Shown here one piece after another: positions 26,189 through 38,000 of a stretch of 64,000 nucleotides of DNA (its first letter is position 1; the number at the start of each line of letters is the position of its first letter). The stretch covers positions 186,001-250,000 of the forward strand of contig JARFXV010001542.1 of assembly GCA_031761425.1 (NCBI GenBank), in the 5' to 3' direction. The notes under the pieces were generated by a model, which had not been told where the DNA came from, ran no database searches, and worked only from the letters and a program-made list of their open reading frames with translations. Made by a program: the position numbers and the translations under genes. The stretch comes from Cosmopolites sordidus (lineage: Eukaryota > Arthropoda > Insecta > Coleoptera > Curculionidae).

Positions 26189-26452
26189 TACAGCTTTTAT
26201 TACATGGCTAGAAAGGTAATTTAAAGAGGAATCATCCAGTGAAAACCCGAAATCGATATCTCTGACATGTCAAGAGATATTTCGATTTTTCTGAAAAAAT
26301 CAGTCAGTTTTAATTTTTACCGTAATATTAAGTTATAAATTGGTCTTAATATGGTACAGCTTTTATTACATGGCTAGAAAGGTAATTTAAAGAGGAATCA
26401 TCCAGTGAAAACTCGAAATCGATATCTCTGACATGTCAAGAGATATTTCGAT
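26189..26452. repeat. 98-bp direct duplication with palindromic centre
   Basis: 26189-26286 and 26355-26452 are the same over 98 bp with about one mismatch (ccc/ctc), offset 166 bp. Each copy contains a near-perfect palindrome around tctctgacatgtcaagaga. The intervening 68 bp is unrelated. Confidence 0.85.
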
Positions 26453-26544
26453 AGACTGAATAGACTGAAATAGTATTTTTCAAATTCTATGCGAACTTGA
26501 AATTCCTTTAAGACTCATTCATCTAATTAAAATAGCAATTAACA

Positions 26545-27775
26545 ATGTCAGACTGTCAGTGTGATGCGCTGACGTGTCTACTATTTAATCTGGTCCTTGA
26601 GAGAGTGGATCGTGATGCTAACTTCAACCTAAAAGGAACCATATTTATCAAGGTATAACCTATTCATTAAAGAAAGAAACTAAATCCAAACATATTCACG
26701 CATATTGCACGTGATCGTTACAGGACCGCACTAAGAACTGTCGACTTTTTCGGCGGGGTACAGCTAATATCGAAAACTTCACCAGCTGTGTCCGTATCAG
26801 ACATTTTATGGAAACAAAATACAATTATTAATAAATCGAATGCAACTCGATAAATAAAAAAACTCACGGCAGTGTATGAGTTAATGCCGCCAACCCTGTG
26901 TTTCTGTCGATCGGCAACCTGCCGACCATATGGGTTTTCATTGGTGGTGTAAATCGGGTCGACCTATTTCCGCCAATAGCCAATAGCAGGGGCGTTCAGT
27001 GTCTCTGGTTAAAATAACACGTGCTGATCACGCGTTGGTCATTGTTTATCTTGACTGTCTTCCTTCGGTGAATAGACTTTAATACAACTGATGCCTTATG
27101 CTGATGATCTGGACATTGTAACTAGAAGCACGGCAAGAATGAGGGGGCATTCATAAGTGTTTAACTATTAATGAAAACAAAACAGAATATATGATAATCT
27201 CAGTAAATTTGGCTGACAACTAAACAACTGGCACCTTCCAAAGAGTTGAGCAATTCAAATTATTGGGCTCCGCTATAAATATGGACGACAAAATGTTTAC
27301 CGAAATTAGAAGGCGCATACTAGCGAACAGATGCTACTATGGACTTCAAAGAACCATAAGATCACAAATTTTAACGCATCTCTCTAAGAAGAAACTTTAT
27401 AAAACTCTAACTCGGACTGTACTGGGATATGAACACTATCCAAGAATGACCAAAATGCTCTGCGTGTCTGAAAGAAAAGTCTTGAGAAAAATCTATGGAC
27501 CAATTTGTAAAAATAACACATGGAGAAAGGTTCAATCATTAATTTTACATGGTCTACAAAGACAAGGACATCGTCTCATCGCCAGGTCACTTCATAAGAA
27601 AGGATGATACCAACCAAACCAAGAACAGTTTTAATGCAACGCCAGTTTTAATACAATTCGGAGTGAATAGCTGGAAAGGAACTACATGAGACAGGGATAG
27701 TTGGTGAAACAAGCTTGTGGAAACCAAGACCCGAACGGGGCTGAAGAATTATAGAAGAATAACAATTCGCGTGTT
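26545..27775 (+). pseudogene. Non-LTR retrotransposon RT split by a 0.43-kb insertion
   Basis: 26546-26660 reads CDALTCLLFNLVLERVDRDA then NFNLKGTIFIK (RT motif B, usually QGDALSCLLFN--LE--V-D). The protein resumes at 27088 with LMPYADDLDIVTRSTARMRG (catalytic YADD intact), NENKTEYMIIS, then an open stretch 27263-27607: FTEIRRRILANRCYYGLQRT, IRSQILTHLSKKKLYKTLTR, VLGYEHYPRMTK, ERKVLRKIYGP. A tail with WRRS-like KLVETKTRTGLKN ends near 27775. The 26661-27087 segment is foreign to the RT. Stops and shifts elsewhere. Confidence 0.75.
26661..27087. other. Insertion inside an RT pseudogene
   Basis: More GC-rich than its surroundings and without coding motifs; it separates RT motif B from the YADD box. 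Source unknown. Confidence 0.5.
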
Positions 27776-28384
27776 TCCTAGACCATCTTCAATTGAATGA
27801 GAATATTAATGATCATTTTCTTCTTTCAGAGAACTTCCTTCATTTTGCCTAAAATATATATAATATATAATTCAAATAAATTGCATTTACTTTCTTACGT
27901 AAACTATTACACGTATGCATTTTTTATTACATCATTGATAACTTTCTATAACAAGTTAATGCAAAATAAATGCAAATTGCAAATCCGTCCAACATTGTTT
28001 TTTTTTATATATTAAAAAAAAACAATGTTGGACGGAACATTGACGGAATATAGAACATTTACAATTGGATTATTCGGAAATTCAAGATAAACTACGACTA
28101 ATGGCTAGGGAAAAGCTGTTAGTTAACAACAACGCATCTGCTCATTCCATTACAATGACTCAACTAAGAAAGATATAAAATAAAGCTGGGTCCACACCAA
28201 TAAAATTTTGCGTGCGAATTTACAGGAACAATTTGTTAACCAGAATTATCTGGTAGACAGACATAGAACAGATAGTTCCTATGCGTGCTGTTCGACGACA
28301 ATATTTGTGTGTCAGAGCGTCTACATTGCCGAGCAGGCACATCACATACAATACATACAGCCCGCACAACGCAAATTTGTATTG
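27776..28384. other. Intergenic with a perfect foldback
   Basis: No gene recognised. 27984-28036 is annotated separately. Confidence 0.4.
27984..28036. repeat. Perfect 23-bp inverted repeat with 7-nt loop
   Basis: tccgtccaacattg followed by a T-run (27984-28006), loop atatatt, then the exact complement (28014-28036). It could be a foldback left by two element ends or a small hairpin element. The arm style (T-rich inner side) is like some mariner termini. Confidence 0.8.
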
Positions 28385-28505
28385 ATGTAGACCCATCTTA
28401 AAGCTAAAATTGCCCTGTATCCACTGTATTCGCCGTATTTGCTTTCCATAGACTGCTATTTATTTTCGAATGTCAAAACATTCCTAAACAGCAAAATTTT
28501 CGAAA
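28385..28505 (+). pseudogene. mariner transposase, C-terminal scrap
   Basis: A frame gives HLKAKIALYPLYSPYLLSID CYLFSNVKTFL. This resembles the mariner block LPHPPYSPDLAPSDYHLF---K-FL-GK-F, with the third catalytic Asp region degraded (LLSID). Very short. Confidence 0.4.
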
Positions 28506-29399
28506 GATAAGAAACAAAACAATGTGCAAAACAAAAATTAATAAATCTTTGATGATGACTTGCTTTTATTGTATCGTAAAAAATAATTTTAAAAAATCCA
28601 ACCTTTTTCTTTTCTTTAATGTAGTACAGGAATATTTTCCATATCTCCACATTTAATAATTAATGACTGTTATAAGAATATCATAATAAATGCACATGAG
28701 ACTGAAACCTAATGAGTTTAATATGGTGAATTCAAAATAAACAAAATCCGGAGAATCACAAACAAAGTAGCATAAAGACGGTTGGTTCTTTTTAAGGGAT
28801 TTGTGATTCTTTAAATATTTAGTGTGTGCTGGCAATTTGAAGGATTAATTCTTGTCAGGCGGCGACTTTTCAAAGATGAATGTGTGATTGAATATATTTA
28901 CCTTAGACAAATTTGTTAACAAACACATTCATAAGAAACTATTAAAATATTTTTGTATTTACACTCGACCAAATAAGAAACTGCTTCAGTATTTGTACAT
29001 ACAGGGTGAGATATAAGTAAACTACTAAATTAAATTCGAAATGAATTATCTTAAACCCAGCTATATATGTGACGTGTCAAAAATTAACGTTCGGGGAGAA
29101 ATTTACAGAAAATACTTTAAAATTTCAGCATTTTTGCATAGCATGTTGCAGGATTTGTGAGCCTCATTAAAATTCGAAATTGAAATTCTTCCAAACCCAG
29201 ATTTGGTGCCCTTCGAATTATCAATCGTCTCTAGATCGACACAGCATGCTTTTATTAGCACACATTTTTTAATTAGGAAGAAGTTGGGAAATTGAAGATC
29301 ATTCTTTCATAATTAAGCAAAGTTTTATAGTTCAGCATTAATAAGTAAACGGAGGAGGGCGAGGGTGAGCTCACAACATCTTAAAATCGGAACCCATAA
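28506..29399. other. No recognisable gene
   Basis: At 29001 a phrase acagggtgagatataagtaa resembles a mariner-type end, with no partner found. Otherwise AT-rich. Confidence 0.4.
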
Positions 29400-29589
29400 A
29401 AACAAGATTGTTAGAAAAACTCAAGGCAAAGAGGACAGTTGAAAGCCATGGAAGAGCAAGGCCCAAAATGAGATATCTTGACAATGTAGAGACCGATCTA
29501 AATATCATAGAGAGAAGAGGATGGCGAAGGATAGCCTTCGACAAAGCTGGCTGGAGAAAGATCCTTGAGGAGGCCTATAGCACCATTCT

Positions 29590-29590
<1 letters not shown>
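29400..29590 (+). pseudogene. Non-LTR retrotransposon C-terminal tail
   Basis: Open frame: MLEKLKAKRTVESHGRARPK, MRYLDNVETDLNIIERRGWR, RIAFDKAGWRKILEEAYS. This is the GRPR-RW-D-VE-DL---G---W---A-DR--WR-I-EEA ending of RTE/Jockey polyproteins. It runs straight into (TA)n. Confidence 0.7.
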
Positions 29591-30033
<443 letters not shown>

Positions 30034-30038
30034 TATGC

Positions 30039-31020
30039 GTGCGTCTCACGGAAAACAGGACATTATTAAAATAGCCATTTCTAGTAGCGCCATCTTTTGA
30101 CGTAGCTAAGCGTTGGTAAGGTGCATCCTTCGCTGACGTTCTGACTAAATTTCATGATACTCGAATCAACCATGAGGGGTTCAAACGATTGAACGAAGGT
30201 CGTGAGGGCATCAAGGACGACGAACATCCGGGTCCAAAAAATTCTGTGGCTACTCAAAGTAACATTGAAACGGTGCATGAATTTATAAAAAATCAGCCAA
30301 TGGAATCAGGAAATGGAATTGAATATGGTCAAAGATTCAAATCCATTTTGACTGATGATTTGGGATTTCGGAAAGTTTGTGCACGCTTTGTTTCAGACAA
30401 ATTGACTGACGACCAAAAATTGCTCCGCATCTAACATTGCAAGGACTTGATTAAAGAGTCGAGAAAGGACGAAAACTTCAAAACATTGTTACTGGTGATG
30501 AGATATGATGTTGAAGAAAAAGCCATCTGAAGAAAAGCCATCTCGAGAAGTCAAAAATCAAAACTCGATTGATTTGTTTCTACGATTCGGAACGAATTGT
30601 ATGAAAGAAGTTAATTCCACTTGGTTAAAGGATCAATGATGTATTATATCTTGGTGTTATGAAGTATATGTTGCCGCGTATTCGTCGTGTGCGGCCCCAA
30701 TACCGTATACAAAGCAGATGACGCTTGGTGCACGATAATACGCCGTCCCATCGCTCATCACTGATATTTTGATCAAAAATAGCATTCTAATCATCAATCA
30801 TTCACCAAACTTCCCTGATTTGGCTCTCTGCGACTTCTACCTCTTCGAAAAACTTAATTTGCGGATGAAAGGACAGCGTAATGAGGACATTGAAGTAATT
30901 CAAAAGGCGTCGACCGCCATCCTGAAGGACATTAACCTAATTGACCGTGCAAAACGTTGTATTGATACGCAAGGAGACTATTTTGATTAAAAATAATGAT
31001 TTTTGCCGAAAAATAGATAT
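30039..31020 (+). pseudogene. mariner transposase, near full length, degenerate
   Basis: Starts with the same leader as 6517 (gtgcgtctcacgg). Reads FKRLNEGREGIKDDEHPGPK, IETVHEFIKNQP, LTDDLGFRKVCARFVSDKLT, DDQKLLRI, a damaged first-D region with VTGDEM, then VHDNTPSHRS (second D), ILIINHSPNFPDLALCDFYL (third D, intact LALCDF), NLRMKGQRNEDIEVIQKAST, LKDINLIDRAKRCIDTQGDY and a stop at 30988-30990. The N-terminal HTH is partly deleted and there are several frameshifts. Two of three catalytic Asp blocks are readable. Confidence 0.8.
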
Positions 31021-31050
31021 TTGTGTTTTTTTTTTATATATAGAGCATGT

Positions 31051-31824
31051 TTTCTTTGTATTTCACCAAGCCATGATTTTATAAATCGAAATACGAATAT
31101 GAATTTGAATATTTCAATATTTAAAACTAAAAAAAAATCCTACAACATACGTTTCTGAAAAGATACGCTCGCATGGCAAAATATATAACCCAGTCTCTTA
31201 CCGCAATTTCAGAAACTAATAACTTTAGCTATCGTCATATTTCGAAATATATGTGCCAGAAGGTATGTCTGAAATTCATAGACGAGTTCTATTTGAAATG
31301 CGGAAATACAGCAAATAAAATATATACATTACCATCAATGAATATATATGTCAGATGAAATGTATATGTAAATAAGATATCTTTACCAAATAAATATTAA
31401 AAGCAAACCAATAACAAAATTAATGCCTTAGTTTGTACATCGAATAAAAAAGCGCTTTCTGAAATGAAAAACTATAAAATATCCAGGCGAGGATGTATTA
31501 TTGAGATATTGAGGCAACTAAAGCGGGTGGTGAAAAACTAGTATACTTCTGTTTAGCGAATGTTTGATGAAATACATAATTTTCCTATTGGAATAATGCA
31601 ATTTTAGTTCTATTGGATAAAAATGTGATGCCATGCATCTTGAAAATTACAGGCCTATTGCTTACTGTCCTATAGAGACAAGTTAGCTCACTAAGAGCGT
31701 TATTCATTAGCAATAGTTGCTGAAATTGGTGAGCCCACCATTGCTACACCGTAAATTTGGGAATAAAATAGGTTATCATATTTAAAAAATGTAGATTCCA
31801 GACATATTCTTGTAGCTTTAATAA
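31051..31824. other. No recognisable gene
   Basis: Leads into the Penelope-like element; its 5' RT portion may extend here but I cannot read it. Confidence 0.4.
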
Positions 31825-32769
31825 ATTCTAATCTAATTATGGAATATGTTGAATCAAAAGTTATTGATACTCTCGATTTTAAACCTTATTTTTACAAAAG
31901 ATTTGTAGATGACTGAATATTATGCATACCTAAAAATAAAATTCAATATACCTTAAACAAATTCAATATATTCCATAACAAATTAAAATTTACTCATGAA
32001 GAAGAAAAAAATAAAACAATACATTTTTGGATATTAACATCACGTATGATAAGGATGGCAACATCAAAACAAATTGGTATACAAAACCAGTATGGCCTGG
32101 AAGATATCTCAATTTTAAATCTCATACACCAAATAAATATAAAAAAGTGTTATTAATTCTTTAATTGAAAGAGCTGTTATTTTAACTAATCCAAACAATA
32201 GGCCAAAATATATAAATAAAATCAAAAAAACACTAGAAGATAATAATTATCCAAAAAAATTTTACGAACTGGTAATTAAAAATAGAATACATAGAATATA
32301 TAACAATAATAACATAACAAATAAAACTAAAAATGAAAATTACATACATTTACCATACATATCAGAAATAAATAAAAAAATAAAAAAAGTTCTTAAACCA
32401 TATAATATAAATATAGCAGAAATACCCAGTAATAACACTGAAGAAAAATTTACAAAATTAAAACCACAAATACCCAAAATGGAACAAATAAATTTAATTT
32501 ACAAAATTAATTGCTTAAACTGCCCAAGCTCATATATTGGGCAAACTAAACAATACTTAAAAAACAGAATAAATGAACATAAAAAAAGCATTAGAAACTT
32601 GGAACCAAACGTAACTGCCCTTTCAAGGCATGCCATAGTTAATGAACACAACTTTAATTTTAACGACATAAAAATCCTAGATTTTGAAAAACAATATAAA
32701 AAAAGAAATATAAAAGAAATGATTTATATAAAAAAACACATAATACCACTAATTTCAGAAATGATATAG
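31825..32769 (+). pseudogene. Penelope-like element: RT end plus GIY-YIG endonuclease
   Basis: Three frames join in order: (1) NSNLIMEYVESKVIDTLDF, KPYFYKRFVDD (RT catalytic FVDD at 31902-31913, followed at once by a TGA stop) and ILCIPKNK, FTHEEEKNKTIHF; (2) DINITYDKDGNIKTNWYTK, GRYLNFKSHTPNKYKK; (3) from 32149 an open run of about 206 codons with VINSLIERAVILTN, EDNNYPKKFY, then the endonuclease: YKINCLNCPSSYIGQTKQYL, KNRINEHKKSI, ALSRHAIVNEHNFNF, IKEMIYIKKH. The C--C before YIGQT, the R--EH, the H and the E are the usual PLE GIY-YIG features, all present. PLEs insert by target-primed reverse transcription. The upstream RT fingers are missing or unreadable. Confidence 0.9.
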
Positions 32770-33047
32770 ATAATTTAAGTTGTATATATAATAACATTAT
32801 TAAATAATAAATTTTCATAATTTTTTATTTTTGCATCTAATATTCCACATAACAAATTCAAAACAATTAAGTTATAATAAGAAAAAAAATTTAAAGGTGA
32901 AAGAATTGTTAATTATGTCAAAGTCAAACAGGTCATTTAATTTTTTTTTTAAATTATCACATATTATTTACAAAAATTTAAAAATTAATTGTTTATTTTA
33001 ATATTGGTATGTTTTTAAATGTAAGTTTGTGTTTTTTTATAAACGTT
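32770..33047 (+). other. 3' untranslated part of the Penelope-like element
   Basis: AT-rich; lies between the endonuclease stop and the hammerhead-like motif. Confidence 0.5.
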
Positions 33048-33105
33048 ATATGTATTGTAGAATTATTCTGAGGATGGTTCTTTGTTTGAACCGAAACGTT
33101 AATAA
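33040..33105 (+). ncRNA. Hammerhead-like motif at the PLE 3' end
   Basis: AACG-TT (33042-33047), CTGAGGA (33068-33074, fits CTGANGA), a T, stem II GGTTC (33076-33080) and GAACC (33088-33092) with loop TTTGTTT, GAAAC (33093-33097), CGTT pairing with AACG as stem III. Stem I between TT and CTGAGGA is weak. PLE terminal repeats are known to carry minimal hammerheads, so position and sequence agree. Confidence 0.6.
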
Positions 33106-33151
33106 AAAAATTAAAAATTAATTACTGACCGAAAAACCCATAAATTAAAAA

Positions 33152-33157
<6 letters not shown>

Positions 33158-33236
<79 letters not shown>
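33158..33236. repeat. (TA)n microsatellite
   Basis: TA run between the PLE end and a satellite-derived block. Confidence 0.95.
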
Positions 33237-33238
<2 letters not shown>

Positions 33239-33590
33239 ATGTGGTTCTGGGTTCCACAATCTCATGTGGAACACACAGCAACCTGCGTCTCCGCCCAAAT
33301 GAACATTTCTGTTAGGTGCTTGACCACGAATGAGCCTCACCCATCCCTGCAACTGGAGGGCACATGCTTCGCCTCTCGATGCTCATATAACATTACATAT
33401 ATACGCCATCCGACGGCAAGTCGGCGAGAGTATAGGTTGCTGACTGTGGATGGGGTCTCCCTATTCTTGACGGGAGAGCATGTGTCGGTACCCTGACGAG
33501 CCTGAATATCGAGAGGCGAAACATGTGTCCTCCAGTTGCAGGGATGAGTGGGGCTTATTCCTGGTCAAGCACCTAACAAAAATGTTCATA
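33237..33590. repeat. Diverged head-to-head satellite monomers
   Basis: 33239-33385 is an antisense piece (gttccacaatctcatgtgga, gcctctcgatgctcata) and 33386-33590 a sense piece of the 316-bp satellite (acgccatccgacgg, gggtctccctattcttga, aggcgaaacatgtgtcc). Identity to the array is clearly lower than between array units. Same head-to-head layout as at 4.7-5.3 kb. Confidence 0.8.
33478..33529 (+). ncRNA. Hammerhead-like motif with full consensus core
   Basis: GTC (33484-33486), GGTACC, CTGACGA (33493-33499), stem II GCCT (33500-33503) with AGGC (33514-33517), GAAAC (33518-33522), ATGTGTC. All invariant core letters of a hammerhead are present. Stem II differs from the array copies (GTCT/AGAC) by a paired change on both sides, which preserves pairing. 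The six bases between GTC and CTGACGA are a palindrome, too short for a hairpin, so stem I would need a second molecule or monomer. Confidence 0.6.
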
Positions 33591-33593
33591 TAT

Positions 33594-34255
<662 letters not shown>

Positions 34256-35950
34256 GACGTATAATAATAATGCTTTATAATAATAAGGCTTTATTAGCCC
34301 AACAGGATAACCCAAATACCGAGCTAATTACTAATCTCTAATGTAATCAATTACAAAATATAATAATAATTACACTAATCTCTACAATATTGAACAAAAT
34401 AACATAGTATAATAGAAAAAAATAAAATAAAATAAAATTCAAAGAGAAAATGAAGTAAACAATAAATTAATTAGGTTGAAAGTAATTGTCTACACTGAAA
34501 ATAAAGTAAAGTTACACAAAAAGAAACGGTATTACCTTTAATAAATATAACAAAAACAAACTCAATCATTGTCTCATAAAGTAATTACGCACACATGTCA
34601 ATATGTGGCGCCATGAACTATTATTCATATCACAATCCGCTGAAATACTATTAAAAATAGAGCACATAGAGAATAACGGCGATTTAATGAAAACATTGTT
34701 CAAAGCCAGATTCAAATAAAATGGCAACGCAAGTCTAGACTACACCCTCATTATCCGAAAGCTCAGCTGATCGAGCAAGCATGGACTATCAATTTTATTA
34801 TGCAACAATTTATATAAAAATTTCACAGAATGATAATCTTCTTAACTCCAATGATTCAAAATTATTCATAATCAGCAGTTGATGATGATCAAAGTCTCTT
34901 CCCGGGTAAACGCCAAATGATTTAAAGTAAAGAAACTTTAAAAATCGTCGTTGAACATCCTCCAAATGTTTCTTATGATTTTTGTAATATGGGCTCCACA
35001 CTACAGAACCATACTCAATTTTAGATCTAACACAAGCATAAAACAAACTCTTTAGAGCATCACAATTATCAAATGATCTACAATTACGAATTATAAACCC
35101 AAGCGATTTAAAAGCACTATTCGCTGCATCATGTATGTGATTCACAAAAGAAAGGTTTGTATCGAAAGTTATTCCTAAATCTTTAAAATTAGGGAGTTGT
35201 TCCAGATTACAGGAGTTTATGGAATAATTAAACTTAAAGTTATTTAACTTATTAGAAAATGATACTATTTTGCACTTCTTAGTATTTAATTGAAGCCCAT
35301 TCAACTCACACCATTCATTTACTTTTTCCAAATTTCTCTGCAGCCCCCTACAATCCTGGATGTTGTTTACAACTGTAAAAAGTTTCAAGTCATCTGCAAA
35401 CATGAGACTTTCACAATTCAAAAACCCGGAGAGATCATCAATGTACATCAGAAACAACAGCGGGCCAAGATTGGAACCCTATGGTACCCCCATATTTGCA
35501 TTATATATGAATGACTGATAGTTATTATAGTTTACATAATATTGGCGGTTAGTTAGATAAGATAGTAAGAATCTGCACAATTTGTCACTCATTCCAAACT
35601 CTTGAGCTTTACTCAAAAGTATAGCCGAATCAATTCTATCAAATGCCTTAGATATATCAGTGTAAATTACATCGACACGTTGTCGAGCATTTAAGGCATT
35701 ATGAACATATTGAGTGAACGATACCAAATTAGTTACCGTAGACCTGGACATACTTTAGCCAATTTCCATGCTTCAGGAAAAGTGCATGTCTGCAAGGGCA
35801 ACTTATACATTTTTGTCAAAGGTTTAGAGAACACAGATACACAATCTCGAACCAAAAATGCTGGAACATTAGCATCATAGCCCGTTGTTAATTTTGGATT
35901 CAATTTTTTTATTGCATCCTTATCTTCTTGTTCATCAAAATAATCAATAA
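34256..35950 (-). pseudogene. Jockey/I-type non-LTR retrotransposon with internal deletion
   Basis: Minus strand: from 35950, IIIDYFDEQEDKDAIKKLNP, PLTKMYKLPLQTCTFPEAWK LAKV; at 35753 it jumps directly to MSRSTVTNLVSFTQYVHNAL, so the usual KKG--NYRPISLL---K-FE---QHGF stretch is gone. Then VDVIYTDISKAFDRIDSAIL (motif A), GVPQGSNLGPLLFLMYIDDL (motif B, a stop at 35480 region), MFADDLKLF (FADD intact), LNTKKCKIVSFS, FKDLGITFDTNLSFVNHI, SKIEYGSVVWSPYYKNH, LEDVQRRFLKFLYFK. 34810-35457 is one 215-codon open stretch. The 3' end is aataataaggctttatta at 34282, typical of TAA-tailed elements. Confidence 0.85.
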
Positions 35951-36470
35951 TAATATTATAGCCAGAACAACATAAGAATTAGTTTACAAAAGACTACAAT
36001 ACATTTTTGATTGATGTATTAATCGAATATTAATGAAATTGAACTATTTCGAACGTCAATCGATATCTCCTTTTATACAAAACCTAACTCAAAAAGCTAT
36101 TTTAATACGTCGAAACAAAAAGCTCACATCCACTCGTAAAAGCTTCAAAAAAGCTTCAACCGTTAAGTAAATAATGAACTCCCTACCTAAATCAACGTAT
36201 TTCACTGCTGTCCTCATAAAAACTGAAAGTTTTTGATGTTTTACGGCTTGGTGTGGATCGCTTTTACCGGTTCTTTCTCTTGTGGTTGTTTGTTTTTTTA
36301 CTCTTAACTGATATTTATTACCAGCTAATGTAGCGTGAAAAACTTTGAAAGTTGGTTCTTCTTTCTATAACGCGCCTTTGTTTAACGACTATTAAGTATC
36401 CAATAGAATTTAAACTATAGGGAAGGAAGAAAGGGAAAAGTTTTGCTTTAGTAATACGTTATTAATATTA
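35951..36470. other. No recognisable gene
   Basis: AT-rich, nothing supported. Confidence 0.4.
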
Positions 36471-36472
36471 TA

Positions 36473-36720
36473 TATATTTTTTGGTTTTTCGACACGATCT
36501 AAAACTCAAAAAATATCAAAAATAATCTGTTCTTATGTCAATAAAGAATCAATGGGTAGAAAACAAAAATAAAACGGAGACACATTTATCAGTGGTTCTT
36601 TTCCTGTAATAAATTTGCCTAACAAACAAAAATTTAAAAAATACAAACTTTTGAACGTTAACGTTTTGGGAGGTCTTCTCCTCCCGTTTTCAAACCGAAA
36701 CTAAAAATTAAATTATTTAA
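36473..36720 (-). ncRNA. Hammerhead-like stem, variant core (PLE-type debris)
   Basis: Minus strand: GGTTTGAAAAC, stem GGGAGG, loop AGAAGA, CCTCCC (36668-36685 on the plus strand), AAAAC, GTTAACGTTC. Same layout as 5542-5590 and 40250-40290: TTGAAAA where CTGANGA is expected, then a strong stem, then (G/A)AAAC and an ACGT-type palindrome. The left part 36473-36520 is shared with 25590-25640. Confidence 0.45.
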
Positions 36721-36989
36721 ATTTCTATATGTACTGAAAAGATAGGAAGTAAATATGTTTTGTGTGTATGTCAATGATACTTACATTGACAATAATAGTT
36801 TTTACTGACAGTGATGATTGTGTATTGAAATACTTAAACGTTTTTAATTGTATTCTTTAGAATCGGAAACCATATTGAAATTAAATCTACCGAAGGCATA
36901 GCAATCCAGTTATTTTTATTTAAATTAATTATAGCAGTTTTTTTTAATCTTCTGTATTTTGTTACCGATTATTATAATACCGTTTTCGA

Positions 36990-38000
36990 ATTATTCCAAT
37001 TGATTTTATGTCTCGATTCCCAAGGCCTATTTTTCCAGCGGTTCACCAATTCATTTATTCCATCTCTGAAGTGATTTTCTGGAAGTCCTTCAAAATACTC
37101 ATCTACGGCTACTATAACTTCTTTCATTTGATTAAAAACGCTTGCCACGTAATAATTTTTTGAGATTTGGGAACAGATGAACCTCAGAGGGGGCCAGATC
37201 TGGTGAATATGGTGAATGTTCCAACAATTTGTAGTGTAACTCCTTCAATTTGGCCATTACAAGAACACCTATGTGAGCCGGTGTATTGCCTTGATCAAAA
37301 ATGATTTTTTCCTCACTAAACCAGCATCCAATTGATCCAAAAGGTTTAAGTAATACTGTCCTGTTATTGTTTTACCGGTAATAAAGTAATCGATTAACAA
37401 AATGCCTTTTGTATCCCAAAAAATTGATGCCATATACTTTTTGCTGAACAACTGGACTCAGCCCACTCTGCGGTTTATTATCGCAGTTCGGGATCATAGT
37501 GGTAAACCCAAGTCTTTTGTAAAAAACGTCTTTCAAACGACGTTTAAGAGCTATTTTATTTTTTCGAAAAAGATTCAAATGTGGGTAAGAAAGTTTTACT
37601 CGAAGTCGTTTTTGATCAGAATTTAACAAATCCGACATCCATCTTGCACATAACTTTCTCAAGCCCAATTCCTTTTTCAAAATATAAAACACCTGTTTAG
37701 TTGAGATGTACATGGCCTTAGCAATTTCACTCAAAGTCAATTATCTGTCATCCATAACCATATCATATATTGAATTAATTATATGTTCAGAGTTGCACTT
37801 ATTGGATTTCGAGAACGAGGATCATCATCTAGGCTTGTACGACTACGTTAAAACTTATCTGCCCACTTACAAACCATCGATTTGGAAATACCAGACTCTC
37901 CTAATATATTTACCATTCCACAATGAATTTATATTGCCTTTAAACATCTTTTTTTTACAAAGAATTTAACACTGGTACGTTCACTTTAACCTGCTGTTTT
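36990..38000 (-). pseudogene. mariner transposase, near full length, degenerate
   Basis: Minus strand in order: VKFFVKKRCLKAI, ESGISKSMVCKWADKF, RSRTSLDDDPRS (HTH and linker), LTLSEIAKAMYISTKQVFYI, LKKELGLRKLCARWMSDLLN, SDQKRLRV; VYGINFLGYKRHF / KYMASIFWDTKGILLIDYFI, TGKTITGQYYLNLLDQLDAG, then NTPAHIGVLVMAKLKELHYK, LLEHSPYSPDLAPSEVHLFP (third catalytic D position reads PSEV), NLKKLLRGKRF. The stretch from LRV to YMAS, which should carry the first Asp (VD-TW), is out of frame. Several shifts; family is the cecropia/HsMar-like group. Confidence 0.8.
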
